From Halochromatium roseum (GTDB lineage Bacteria > Pseudomonadota > Gammaproteobacteria > Chromatiales > Chromatiaceae), in contig NZ_NHSH01000065.1 in assembly GCF_016653315.1 (NCBI RefSeq), positions 62,001 to 126,000 of the forward strand: DNA of 64,000 bases, in the 5' to 3' direction. Below are positions 17,842 through 26,194 of the stretch, one piece after another (position 1 is the first letter of the stretch; every line of letters begins with the position of its first letter). The notes beneath the pieces were generated by a model. The model was not told where the DNA came from and ran no database searches. It was given only the letters and a program-made list of their open reading frames with translations. Made by a program: the position numbers and the translations under genes.

Positions 17842-20085
17842 TCAAGCCGCCCGCACCTGCTCACCGCCCTTCAACCGACACTCTTGGATCAACCGGCGCA
17901 AAAACCGCTCAGGCTCAGCGCCAAAGTCCTCACCGAGCAACGCGCGCTGCCGACAGACAGTCGCCACATCACCCGCGGTGAGCAACTCCAGTTGATCCAG
18001 ATGCCGGCCGATCAATGCCGGGATCGGCGCCTCGGCATCGCCATAGACCTCTCGGGCAAACAAGACTCGCCGCTGTGCCGGGGACAGTGCCCGGAAGTGT
18101 AGCTTGAAGTCAAACCGGCGCAGCGCCGCCTGATCCAGGCCCTGCATCCGGTTGGTAGCGGCGATGAAAATGCCCGGATAACGCTCCAGCTGTTGCAACA
18201 GCTCGTTGACCTGGGTGCGCTCCCAACTGTGCCGAGCCTGACCGCGATCGGTCAGGAAGCTGTCGACCTCATCGAGCAAGAGGACGCTGCGCTCCGGGTC
18301 GGTACTCTGGAACAGCCGCGCCAGGTTCTGCTCGGTCTGCCCGACATAGGGCGAGACCAGCTCCGAGGCCTGACGCGCGATCAACTCGCGGTCCAACGCC
18401 TCGGCCAGCACCTCAGCGAACTGGGTCTTGCCGGTGCCCGGTGCGCCATAGAAGCAGAGGCTGCCGCGACCACTGCGCTGCAAGGCCTTGAGCAGTTGCG
18501 CTGGCTGCCACTCGCCGGCGAGATTCAGCAACGCCGGATCAAACACCGTTGCCGGCCGGCGCTGCCGGGGTGCCGGTGCGCCATGGAGCAGGGTGCGCTG
18601 GGCGCTGATGCTGTGGCTGGCCACGGCATCCGGGTCGCTGTCGTCGCGGATCTGCACCAACTGCCCGGCCGCACCGAATTGCGCCGGCCTGAGCTGGTCA
18701 TCTTGGGCCAGTTGATCCAACAGCGAGGCCGACACCCCCAGCGCCCCCAAGTGGCGCTCAGCCATCTGCCGCCGCACCGAGCGTGGCGGGGTGTGGAAGG
18801 GCACCGGCAACAGGAAGCGGCGCAGGAAGGCCGGGTCCATGGCGTCGATGTCATTGGTAATCCAGATCGCCGGCACCGGATTCTCTTCCAACAGCCGATT
18901 GGTCCAGCCCTTCTCGCGACTGCTGTGCCGGGGTCGCAGAAAGGCGAACAGATCGGAGCCGGCATCGAAGACATCCTCGACCTCATCGAAGATCAGCACC
19001 GCGCCCGTGCGCTGCGCCAAGAGGCGTTGCGCCAACAGGTAAGCCGAGAGCCGTCCTGAGCGTGACAGGCCATCGCCGTCCTCGTCGCTGCTCTTGACCT
19101 GATAGGCCGTCAGCCCGTGCGCGGCAGCCAAGGCCCGGGCCAGCTCGGTCTTACCGGTGCCGGGTGCGCCATAGAACAGGGCGTTGATGCCCTTGAGGCC
19201 GGTGTTCGCGGCAGTGGTCAGCACGCTGCCGACATGCGGCAGGTGCTGATGGAGATGCGGAAAGTCCTCGAGCGTCCAAGCCGCCGCCGGCGCTGGCTCG
19301 ATCAATAACGCCAGCAGTGCGGCCTCCGTGTCTGGTGCCGTGTCGTGAATCTGGATGAGCAGCTCGCTGGGGCGCAGATAGTCCTCGAGATCCGAATCGG
19401 TGCGGTAATCGATCAGCCCCAGCCGGCGCAACGGCGCCTGCGCCGATAGGCGCTCACCGAGCTTGGCCACCGACAGCCCAAACATCTTGGCGAGCCGCTC
19501 GCGATTGACGCTCGCAGTCGCCTGCTTGCCGCAGCGCAAGAGATCGCGGAAGGCCTCGGAGGCTTGATGCAGATAGAGGTAGTCAAGTAGCTGCGCATCG
19601 ACCGCGTTCAGTGACAGAGCGTCCACCAGTAATCGCGTCGTGGCGCTGACCGGGACCTGATCATCAGCGCGGGCGAGCCGTTTGGCGATGGTGCGGGGGC
19701 CACGCATCAGCGTCCGCATTAGACGTTTGAGATCATCCCTATCAAGGCCGAAGTCATCAACACCGGTCCAGTGCGTGAACAGCTCTAGGGTCTCGTCTTG
19801 GATCACCGCATCATGCGCCATCGCCCATTGGCCGAGCTGCTCGAGGTCGAGCAACGGCAGCAGCAGTCCTAACAGATCAAAATCATTGCCGTCGCTGCGC
19901 GAACTGAGGCGCGACTCGGTGGCACTGAGCGCGTCTAACACCCCGAGCACAAGGCGGGCGAGGCGCAGATCGATTGCAGGCACCGAGGCCAGATCCTCGC
20001 GCCAGAGCTTGAAAGAGGCACGGCGCTGACACTTGGTCTTGGCGTCGGTGCTTGGGGTGCTAGAAGCTGTGCGGGTAGTTGGCAT
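17842..20085 (-). CDS. Tandem AAA+ ATPase
   Basis: A 747-residue protein with two AAA+ modules. The N-terminal ~270 residues are helical and I cannot assign them. The first AAA has Walker A GAPGTGKTE (about residues 305-312) and Walker B LIFDEVEDVF (about 365). The second has GAPGTGKTQ (about 546-553), the pore-type YVGQTEQNL segment, LLLDEVDSFL (about 605) and FIAATNRM (sensor 1), plus an arginine-finger-like LRRFDF. The start at 20085 has CAGGAG upstream; the open frame runs further, but that part lies over the WYL promoter. It is divergent from the WYL regulator. A decayed partial copy of this gene lies at about 23238-23693. Confidence 0.9.
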   Translation of the reverse strand: MPTTRTASSTPSTDAKTKCQRRASFKLWREDLASVPAIDLRLARLVLGVLDALSATESRLSSRSDGNDFDLLGLLLPLLDLEQLGQWAMAHDAVIQDETLELFTHWTGVDDFGLDRDDLKRLMRTLMRGPRTIAKRLARADDQVPVSATTRLLVDALSLNAVDAQLLDYLYLHQASEAFRDLLRCGKQATASVNRERLAKMFGLSVAKLGERLSAQAPLRRLGLIDYRTDSDLEDYLRPSELLIQIHDTAPDTEAALLALLIEPAPAAAWTLEDFPHLHQHLPHVGSVLTTAANTGLKGINALFYGAPGTGKTELARALAAAHGLTAYQVKSSDEDGDGLSRSGRLSAYLLAQRLLAQRTGAVLIFDEVEDVFDAGSDLFAFLRPRHSSREKGWTNRLLEENPVPAIWITNDIDAMDPAFLRRFLLPVPFHTPPRSVRRQMAERHLGALGVSASLLDQLAQDDQLRPAQFGAAGQLVQIRDDSDPDAVASHSISAQRTLLHGAPAPRQRRPATVFDPALLNLAGEWQPAQLLKALQRSGRGSLCFYGAPGTGKTQFAEVLAEALDRELIARQASELVSPYVGQTEQNLARLFQSTDPERSVLLLDEVDSFLTDRGQARHSWERTQVNELLQQLERYPGIFIAATNRMQGLDQAALRRFDFKLHFRALSPAQRRVLFAREVYGDAEAPIPALIGRHLDQLELLTAGDVATVCRQRALLGEDFGAEPERFLRRLIQECRLKGGEQVRAA

Positions 20086-20171
20086 GCGCGGTCTCCTGTG
20101 TCGTCGATGAGGCCTATTGAACCATGCCCACGCGACAGGGACTGTCCAACCTGATGGGCTATAATCCGCCC

Positions 20172-21182
20172 ATGCCAGCCGCTCACCACAGCCGTATCCA
20201 ACGCCTGCATCGCTTGGAGGCCTTGCTGCCGAAGCCAGGGGCGAGGCAGGCGCAATGCTTGGATGGCGCGCGCCTGTTGGAGATCCTCGGCCAGGCCTAT
20301 GGCGAGGGCTCGCTGTCCTCACGGCGGCGAGCCCTGCAGCGCGACCTCGAGACGCTCATCCAGGAAGGACGCATTGAGGCCGTCAACCCGGGTGGGAAAC
20401 CGTTGCGCTACCGGCGCTGTGGTGACTCGCTCGAGGACGATGCGCTGATCTGGGAGTACACCTTGCGCCAGGTTCGCGACCTGATCGCCGAGGCGATCCC
20501 GCAGCGTCAGCTCAATCGGCTCTGGGAGCGACTCATCCATGAGTTCGATGAACCGCTGCTCAGTGAGCGGCAGTTGCGCGTGGTCCCCGACACCCTGCGT
20601 CTGCGTCCGGTTGAGCTCTATCCAGCCGTCTTGCAGGCGGTGATCAGCGCCTTGGCCCAGCAGTGTGCCCTAAAGGTCAGCTACCGCAACGCCAACGGTG
20701 AACGCAGCCGGCCCTTGTTGCATCCGCAGGCATTGGTGCAGCGTGGACCCATCCCCTACCTGATCGCACTCAAGAACAATGAGGACGGGTTGCGACTGTA
20801 TGCCCTGCATCGGCTCATCCGCGCAGAGCTTGATCCCGCCATGCCTGCGCGCGAGGCTGCGGGATTCGATCTGGATCAGGCAATCGCCGAGGGGTTAGTC
20901 GACTTCGGTCAGGGCACCTTGATCGATCTGACCATCCGCGTGCGCGGCTATCTAACCTCGCTGCTGCTGGCCTGTCCCTTGACCGATGAGCAGACAACGA
21001 AGGAGGAGCCGGAAGACTCCGATTTTGATCTGCAGGTGAGTGCGCGGTTGCCGCAGACCGGGCAGTTGCTGCGCTGGCTGTTGGGTGCCGGCGATAACCT
21101 TGAGGTTATTGCACCGTTGGAGTTGCGGCAGGTGTTGGCCGGACAAGTATGGAAAATGGGGCAGATCTATCAGGACCGCTGA
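20172..21182 (+). CDS. WYL-domain transcriptional regulator
   Basis: A 336-residue regulator. The N-terminal ~95 residues look like an HTH-type start (RLHRLEALLPKPG, then SSRRRALQRDLETLIQEGRI and PGGKPLRYRR). The middle is a WYL domain with CALKVSYRNANGERSRPLLHP and the YLIALKNNEDGLRLYALHRLIRA region, followed by a C-terminal extension. WYL regulators often bind a nucleic acid or small ligand and control defence genes. It is divergent from the AAA gene with under 90 bp between starts, so one bidirectional promoter region probably serves both. The start at 20172 is chosen by similarity; 20124 is an alternative. Confidence 0.88.
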   Translation: MPAAHHSRIQRLHRLEALLPKPGARQAQCLDGARLLEILGQAYGEGSLSSRRRALQRDLETLIQEGRIEAVNPGGKPLRYRRCGDSLEDDALIWEYTLRQVRDLIAEAIPQRQLNRLWERLIHEFDEPLLSERQLRVVPDTLRLRPVELYPAVLQAVISALAQQCALKVSYRNANGERSRPLLHPQALVQRGPIPYLIALKNNEDGLRLYALHRLIRAELDPAMPAREAAGFDLDQAIAEGLVDFGQGTLIDLTIRVRGYLTSLLLACPLTDEQTTKEEPEDSDFDLQVSARLPQTGQLLRWLLGAGDNLEVIAPLELRQVLAGQVWKMGQIYQDR

Positions 21183-21211
21183 GAAATGCAAGCCTAGGAC
21201 TTGACAGATAG

Positions 21212-21799
21212 TTAAAGCAATTCAACTTCTAGCAGTTTACAGCTAAACTGAAAACAGCCATCTATTTTAACGCTGTCAACGACTGACAGTATTTCAACAA
21301 TGGGCGGCTCTGCTTTAAGCTCCGCATAAAAGTCACGATAAGATCGCTTAGGCTTCTTTTCACCGACGTAATCAGCATACGCGAGGATCAGATAAGCTGC
21401 TGATAGACCCCCAGTATCTTCAGTCCATCTAGAATTTCTGGCTGCCTGAAGTTTCTTTATAACCTGGCTGTACTCTTGAAAGTTTTTAGAGCTTGCTCCA
21501 CCCTTAAACCTTAGGAAATCACCAGAACTATTGCGTAATGTCAATGCCAGAAAAAATTTTAGTTCGCAAAGTACTGCTCCACAATCCCCAGGAATCATAA
21601 GATCAACACGATTCCATTCGGTTCGACAGTCTATTGTTTGGTCAATAGAGAGCAACTCTCTTACAAGATAAAACCGAAAGACGCTTTCATTCCAATAATC
21701 AAGTGGAACTTTTGGTACATCGTGCTGCAACCTTTCACATGCATGCGAGAGCGCCGCTTCAATAACACGTCGTACACTATTTCTATCCCTGCGAGCCAA
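21212..21799 (-). CDS. Hypothetical protein with PD-(D/E)XK-like nuclease core, 195 aa
   Basis: I do not recognise a named family. Residues 66-81 read DLMIPGDCGAVLCELK, which has the D...(13)...ELK spacing of a PD-(D/E)XK nuclease core (D66, E79, K81), preceded by an acidic residue at E38 in a helix (ESVFRFYLVRELL). The C-terminal third is rich in lysine and aromatics (KKPKRSYRDFYAEL). The start codon is TTG at 21799, since stops block any upstream ATG. Base composition is visibly AT-rich compared with flanking genes, suggesting transfer. It may be a restriction-like or effector protein of a defence module; this is inference. Confidence 0.6.
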   Translation of the reverse strand: MARRDRNSVRRVIEAALSHACERLQHDVPKVPLDYWNESVFRFYLVRELLSIDQTIDCRTEWNRVDLMIPGDCGAVLCELKFFLALTLRNSSGDFLRFKGGASSKNFQEYSQVIKKLQAARNSRWTEDTGGLSAAYLILAYADYVGEKKPKRSYRDFYAELKAEPPIVEILSVVDSVKIDGCFQFSCKLLEVELL

Positions 21800-22177
21800 A
21801 GCACCACCACTTTATCTATCTAACGAAAATATTTTCGAAATCATTGGAGCAACAGTCTAAGTCTAAACCGCCATAGGTGTTAGACATCGGAAGACCGCTG
21901 ATCATTATTTGATTAAGGCCGCCCTGCTATGGCCCTGATGACCGGCCGGCCGACCGAACGACTAACCAACCTGCTGATTGCGCATATTGCTAGAAATGCA
22001 AGCCGTAATGACAGCAGATTGCGTAGGCAACAGAAATAATAGCGTCGTGTCAAGCAATTAATGACAAGACGCGTATTGCGCCTTGTCATCGGTAACCCCG
22101 CATCCTAACTCATTAACGCAGGTTAGAGATCAAAAGCCATCTTCAGAGCTTAATGACCACTAATCGACGCCAGGACC
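21800..22177. other. AT-rich intergenic stretch
   Basis: About 378 bp without a supported gene. A 13-mer, AGAAATGCAAGCC, occurs here (about 21992) and again just after the WYL gene (about 21183), which may mark a boundary of rearranged DNA. I see no promoter elements I would defend. Confidence 0.35.
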
Positions 22178-22915
22178 CTATTCTTGATAGATTGTAACAA
22201 AAATACTCTCAGACTTGTCGCAGTCGACATTACCCCACTCAGTGGAAATATCAACCTCTTCCCATTCATCATCATCTTCATCAAGGCATTCACCCCAACA
22301 ACGGTCTGCAACTTGATGACATAGAGCAGTAGCAGCATCGACTAAAGACTCATCTTCTTCTTCGGCTTCCCCTTCCTCAAAAGAAGAAACCGCCTTACAT
22401 AGCTGGTCTAGAGTTACTTCTTGGCCAACCTCTTCAGATGCAAAAGCCGCTAAATCTTTTCCATCAATAATAATTTTGTTGCGTGGGTCGGAGCGGAACT
22501 CCGTCACAATTTTTTCAAGAATGTCGTCTTGGTTCATCACCGTTTCTTCCTCTTGTTGATTGCCATCACCGTCACCGTCACCATTGGAATCAGGTTCATC
22601 CTTTAAACCATAACTCCTTCGTACCGAGCCCAACGTTACGTCGTTATCAGCCAGAGAACCATCGGCAGCCAAGATGTCGATCTTGACGCCATAGTTATCC
22701 TCAAAGAATGCCTCAACATTTTTTACTAATGTTTGACCGAGAATGGTTACTTCCAGAGAAGTTGAGCGCTTTGTTCGTATGCTCCCAAGCGTAGACTCAT
22801 CTGCGGCTGGCTCTCCAGATTGATCATATATCTGGATATTGACACCGACGACTTCGCGAAATCTCGCCTTGATGGTTCCAACTTTCGACTGTCCAACAAT
22901 TCTCAATTTTGCCAT
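22178..22915 (-). CDS. Acidic protein with a duplicated N-terminal domain, 245 aa
   Basis: The first ~105 residues are two copies of a ~50-residue unit. Unit 1 is MAKLRIVGQSKVGTIK... ending TLGSIRTK; unit 2 is LEVTILGQTLVKNVEAFF... ending TLGSVRRS. Each shares the pattern strand, GQ, V, long helix ending in FGV/YGVKI, short strand and DxTLGS(I/V)R. I have met similar units in uncharacterised proteins. A Gly/Asp/Glu linker follows (about 107-125), then a C-terminal domain rich in acidic residues with a CHQVADRCWGECLDED segment. No catalytic motif is visible. It is AT-rich and lies in the same strand-run as the two nuclease-like genes. Confidence 0.6.
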   Translation of the reverse strand: MAKLRIVGQSKVGTIKARFREVVGVNIQIYDQSGEPAADESTLGSIRTKRSTSLEVTILGQTLVKNVEAFFEDNYGVKIDILAADGSLADNDVTLGSVRRSYGLKDEPDSNGDGDGDGNQQEEETVMNQDDILEKIVTEFRSDPRNKIIIDGKDLAAFASEEVGQEVTLDQLCKAVSSFEEGEAEEEDESLVDAATALCHQVADRCWGECLDEDDDEWEEVDISTEWGNVDCDKSESIFVTIYQE

Positions 22916-23237
22916 GAAATAAGCTCTTTCGTATTGTGGGGCTTTTAAAGACGATGGGCAGCACCTGAAATGTTACTCCCAACTTGTTCATTACTCAACA
23001 AGCTGCTGCTAATCTGCTAACCCATGCAAGAGCTCGATCTTTATGCTGAGACGGCTACTGGCGAGTGTTACAGGAGTCACTTATCATAAACGAAGCTTGT
23101 CCAAGCGTGAACCCTTGCACAAGATGCTTAGGATGCCACGCTACGGCCCTGGCATTTTGGTGCGTTTACCTTCCCTTGAACAGAAAAAGGATTTTTGTAA
23201 ATCCTCCGAACCAGCTTACCCCTTCACTCAAAACCTC
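22916..23237. other. AT-rich intergenic region with a minus-strand terminator
   Basis: No supported gene in about 320 bp. The likely terminator at 23183-23206 faces the genes to its right on the minus strand, separating the AAA fossil and nuclease gene from the duplicated-domain gene. Confidence 0.4.
23183..23206 (-). terminator. Probable Rho-independent terminator (minus strand)
   Basis: On the minus strand AGGATTT (from 23205) pairs with AAATCCT (to 23188) around a 4-base loop and is followed by a run of T. It would stop transcription coming from the right-hand genes. Confidence 0.65.
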
Positions 23238-23693
23238 TAGACCAAGCGCAGCAAGAACCGTCCAAGTCCAGCACCAAAGTCCTTGCCGAGCAACTCGCGC
23301 TTCCTGCAGAAATTCGCCACATCACCCGCAGTGAGAAGTTCCAGCTGCCAACCGCTCAGTGCGGGAATCTACGCTTCAGCATCGTCATAGGCCTCACGCG
23401 CAAACAACACCCTTCGTTGTGCCAGGGACAGTGCCCAGAAGTGCAGTTTGAAGATAAACCTTCACATTGCAGCCTGTTGCAGACCCTGCATCCGATTGAT
23501 CGCGGAGGTGGGATATCCCGATTGCGCTCAACCTACTGCACCCGCCCATCGACCTCGGTGCACTCCCAACTATGCCGGACCCGGCCGCCGATCGGTTAGC
23601 AATCTGTCGACCTCGTCGAGCAAGAGCCTGCTGAACTCCAAACCAGAGCCCCAGAATGGCCGCGCTCGATTCCGCGCGGTGTACCCGACAAAT
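23238..23693 (-). pseudogene. Decayed copy of the 3' end of the tandem AAA ATPase gene
   Basis: DNA here aligns by eye along its whole length with about 17855-18335 of the intact AAA gene, same orientation. The shared runs include CACATCACCCGC, CAGGGACAGTGCCC (GGGGACAGTGCCC in the intact gene), CCCTGCATCCG, TCCCAACTATGCC (CTCCCAACTGTGCC in the intact gene) and CGACCTCGTCGAGCAAGAG, in the same order and spacing. Frameshifts and substitutions break the reading frame. It therefore encodes nothing but shows that a second copy of the ATPase once stood next to the nuclease-like gene at 23714. Confidence 0.82.
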
Positions 23694-23713
23694 GACAAGG
23701 TTGGTGAGGACGA

Positions 23714-24673
23714 CTACTTGACCAGTTCAGATGTCCGTTTAACATTTAATAATTTTTGCAGAGAGACGTAGCGTTGATTTTGTGTGAATGCCACTGTGCG
23801 CCCAGTTTTGGCGACAAGATCGTTAATGATTGCTCCACCTAGCCGCACTGTTTCATCAGAGTCAGGACCTGAAAGGATCAATACTTTGTAGGTCAATCCA
23901 TCTTGTCGTGTGTTATTAGTATCCTGACACACATCATCGACGATCTTACCTAATGGACCCTTATGAAGCCCTTTGCCCCATTCGACATGTTCATAGGCAT
24001 TAAGTATCCTCGGGATAAGAGGCCAGATTTTTCCCTCACTGTAGAACGCAAGATATGAAACTGTCTGGAAAAAACGGCCAGGCTGGCAGATATAGGCTGA
24101 ATGACGCTGATATTCGGGCCAAGCATGACGGGCAGGAACAACTACTACATCTGCTTCATTGCCAACAAGCTTTTCGCTTGAAAGCATCGTTTGTAATTCG
24201 CGCAGTAGAAACGCTTCACGCTCTGAAATGACCTCCTGGGTATCGGCCAAAAGTTCATCAATCGCCTGATAGAGTAGACCAAAAGACGTCCAAGCGAGTC
24301 GTTCATCATTAATTTCACCAATAATAACAGGAGGTTGGTCGTCAGGCGTTAGAATCAGCAGCGTTTGGATCGTTTCACCAGGACGATCTAGTCGTTGCAG
24401 GTGGCGCCGTACCTGCTGTTCATCGACCATATTACGAGCCGTTTTCGTTTCAATCAGTATCCGAAAACTACTCGATATTTCAGCATCGGGTACGCCCTGC
24501 CCGCCCTTGGATGGTTGATTCGTGAACTTAATGAGTTCCAGTTCAGATTGTTCGAGCAGAGACCCGATCAATCGTTGCATGTGATCAATTGATAGAGAAC
24601 GTAGAACGGCCAGAATTGACGCTGTTACGCGATTCTCACCAGTCGAATATGTGGAAAATAGATTGATTGGCAT
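23714..24673 (-). CDS. PD-(D/E)XK nuclease-family protein, 319 aa
   Basis: The N-terminal third carries a clear PD-(D/E)XK signature: an early Glu in TGENRVTASILAVL (E13), then VPDAEISSSF (P62-D63) and RILIETKTAR (E75-T76-K77), followed by a helix with QQVRRHLQRLD (Gln after the core, as in many restriction-type nucleases). The rest (about 110-319) is a domain I do not recognise, with aromatic-rich segments near 180-230. It could cut DNA or bind it as part of a defence system. The start at 24673 is the first ATG; a GTG three codons upstream is possible. AT-rich, same strand as the neighbours. Confidence 0.72.
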   Translation of the reverse strand: MPINLFSTYSTGENRVTASILAVLRSLSIDHMQRLIGSLLEQSELELIKFTNQPSKGGQGVPDAEISSSFRILIETKTARNMVDEQQVRRHLQRLDRPGETIQTLLILTPDDQPPVIIGEINDERLAWTSFGLLYQAIDELLADTQEVISEREAFLLRELQTMLSSEKLVGNEADVVVVPARHAWPEYQRHSAYICQPGRFFQTVSYLAFYSEGKIWPLIPRILNAYEHVEWGKGLHKGPLGKIVDDVCQDTNNTRQDGLTYKVLILSGPDSDETVRLGGAIINDLVAKTGRTVAFTQNQRYVSLQKLLNVKRTSELVK

Positions 24674-24742
24674 AGTTTTCACTTTGTTGGCAAAATTTTT
24701 GAGGAATAAGTAATTTTTTATATCGGACTCAAGTGATCATCA

Positions 24743-24904
24743 TTATACCTCGTATTCGACAAGCTCACCTAGGGCTTTGCTAATAAACCGCGCCAAGATG
24801 TCGGCATAGTCTTCGGCGTTAGCGGGTTCATGACCATCCGGCGGCAACTCGGCAAACTGGCTCTTACCTGAGGAGCGCAAAATATTTTCTGGATCAATCA
24901 CATC
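24743..24904 (-). pseudogene. Partial copy of the yqiA 3' end
   Basis: The last ~53 codons of yqiA are repeated here. VIDPENILRSSGKSQFAELP, HEPANAEDYADILARF and ISKALGE match VDPQDTWRFSGKSKYVKLP, HELANTEDYADILARF and INKALGE of the intact gene. At DNA level the stretch CGCGCCAAGATGTCGGCATAG is identical in both. It lies right after doc, whose frame reads in from upstream, and has no start of its own. Confidence 0.85.
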
Positions 24905-24911
24905 AATGCGC

Positions 24912-25304
24912 TCACGAAATGCCAAGAGCGCCCGTGTGCGCCCGAAGCCATTCAGTGAACTCCGCGCGGGAGACTTCCCCAGTGGCAAGCGTGAGCATCA
25001 TACTCTCTTGCTCATCCAACTCGCAGATGATCTCCTGACCATTCAGCACCAGAAAGGTCTCCATGGCGGCGTGGCCCAAGCGTTTGTTGCCATCCAAGAA
25101 GGGATGACTCATGACCAGCGCATGACCCAAAGCCCCAGCCTTAGCGATCAGGTCCGGATAAAGATCCTCACCCGCAAAACTGGCATGCGGCTGGCTGACG
25201 GCAGACTCGAGAGCACCGGTGTCGCGGAGTCCGTCGGCACCGCCCGATGTCGCGATCAGGCGCTGCTGCAGGGTGAGCACCTCGGCAAGCGAGAGAAAGC
25301 GCAT
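24912..25304 (-). CDS. doc: Doc-family toxin (death-on-curing, Fic fold)
   Basis: A 130-residue Doc/Fic-type toxin. The Fic motif reads HPFLDGNKRLGHAAME, close to the HxFxDGNKR consensus used to transfer a phosphate to EF-Tu. The start MRFLSLAEVLTLQQRLI and the RDTGALESAVSQPHASF segment are typical. The ATG at 25304 overlaps the antitoxin stop (TGATG), so the two genes are translationally coupled, antitoxin first. It sits between yqiA and a partial copy of yqiA, suggesting insertion with partial duplication. Confidence 0.92.
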   Translation of the reverse strand: MRFLSLAEVLTLQQRLIATSGGADGLRDTGALESAVSQPHASFAGEDLYPDLIAKAGALGHALVMSHPFLDGNKRLGHAAMETFLVLNGQEIICELDEQESMMLTLATGEVSRAEFTEWLRAHTGALGIS

Positions 25305-25501
25305 CAAGCGAGTCGGCGATAGAGTTCGCGATTCTTCGCCAGCACGTAATCCATCGCCTCATCAATCTCGGTGCCGGGCTGGTTCAATAGTTGATCGATG
25401 AACTCGGCCAGCAGTTGCTCTGGCTCGCGACCAACACTGCGCGCCCGCTCTCGGAGCGCCTGTGCTTTGCTGTCGTCTAGCTCCAGCGTCATTGTGGTCA
25501 T
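25304..25501 (-). CDS. Antitoxin of the Doc pair
   Basis: A 65-residue antitoxin directly upstream of doc, ending inside its start. The first half (MTTMTLELDDSKAQALRERARS) is a ribbon-helix-helix-like DNA-binding stretch with Leu/Ala/Arg spacing; the tail (EIDEAMDYVLAKNRELYRRLA) is amphipathic and should wrap the toxin. It does not show the Phd fold pattern strongly, so it may be a different antitoxin class paired with Doc. It probably represses the operon. Confidence 0.8.
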   Translation of the reverse strand: MTTMTLELDDSKAQALRERARSVGREPEQLLAEFIDQLLNQPGTEIDEAMDYVLAKNRELYRRLA

Positions 25502-25567
25502 CTTGAGCCCCTCTTCTGGTCGGCAATCAGTCGTCTCGGTTTCTGCTTGGGGGTGAGTTGTACAGGG

Positions 25568-26146
25568 TCACCGCTCACCAAGGGCCTTGTTGATGAACCG
25601 CGCCAAGATGTCGGCATAGTCCTCAGTGTTGGCGAGTTCATGCCCTCCGCGTGGCAACTTGACGTACTTGCTCTTGCCTGAGAATCGCCAAGTGTCTTGT
25701 GGATCGACCACCTCATCGTCTTTGGCGCACAGGATCAGGCCGGGAACCTCGCTGTTGAGCCATTGATCTTCAAAGACGAGATAGTCGTTGGCGTTCTCGA
25801 GCGACCACTCGAAGCTAGCCTCTACATCGAAGCGTTGCAGTGTGCCGGTGTTCTGCGACAGGGTTTGTGAGGGATGCAGCGCCGGATTCAGTGCAATCCA
25901 GGGGCGCTCCCGTCGACAACCGAAATGCCGTGCCCAGAACCCGCCGAGGCTGGTACCGACGAGCAGATCCGGCAGTGGCGCCTGCTTTGTCAGCTGATGG
26001 AAAGCGTTGAGATAATCCGCCGGCCGATAACGGCCCTCGGTGCTGAGGCATTGCACCTGATGTCCAAGCCCGCGCAGCAGCGCGACCTTTGGGCTATTCG
26101 GTTTCGGGCCGCTGGCAAAGCCATGCAGATACAGGATGTTGGCCAT
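25568..26146 (-). CDS. yqiA: YqiA/YcfP-family esterase (alpha/beta hydrolase)
   Basis: A 192-residue alpha/beta hydrolase with the family opening ILYLHGFASGPKPNSPK, the nucleophile elbow GTSLGGFW, a DDEVVDPQDTW acid segment and the catalytic His in GGHELAN. YqiA of Escherichia coli cleaves short-chain acyl esters. It is upstream of the antitoxin and doc on the same strand. A second copy of its last ~160 bp follows doc. Confidence 0.88.
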   Translation of the reverse strand: MANILYLHGFASGPKPNSPKVALLRGLGHQVQCLSTEGRYRPADYLNAFHQLTKQAPLPDLLVGTSLGGFWARHFGCRRERPWIALNPALHPSQTLSQNTGTLQRFDVEASFEWSLENANDYLVFEDQWLNSEVPGLILCAKDDEVVDPQDTWRFSGKSKYVKLPRGGHELANTEDYADILARFINKALGER

Positions 26147-26194
26147 GATGATCTCCGGTTACGCGATGGGTGGGCTGAGCAGGACGGCGGATGT

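Noticed and set aside
18193-19059. A 288-residue plus-strand frame inside the AAA gene
   Set aside because: Shadow of the ATPase; low complexity and no family pattern.
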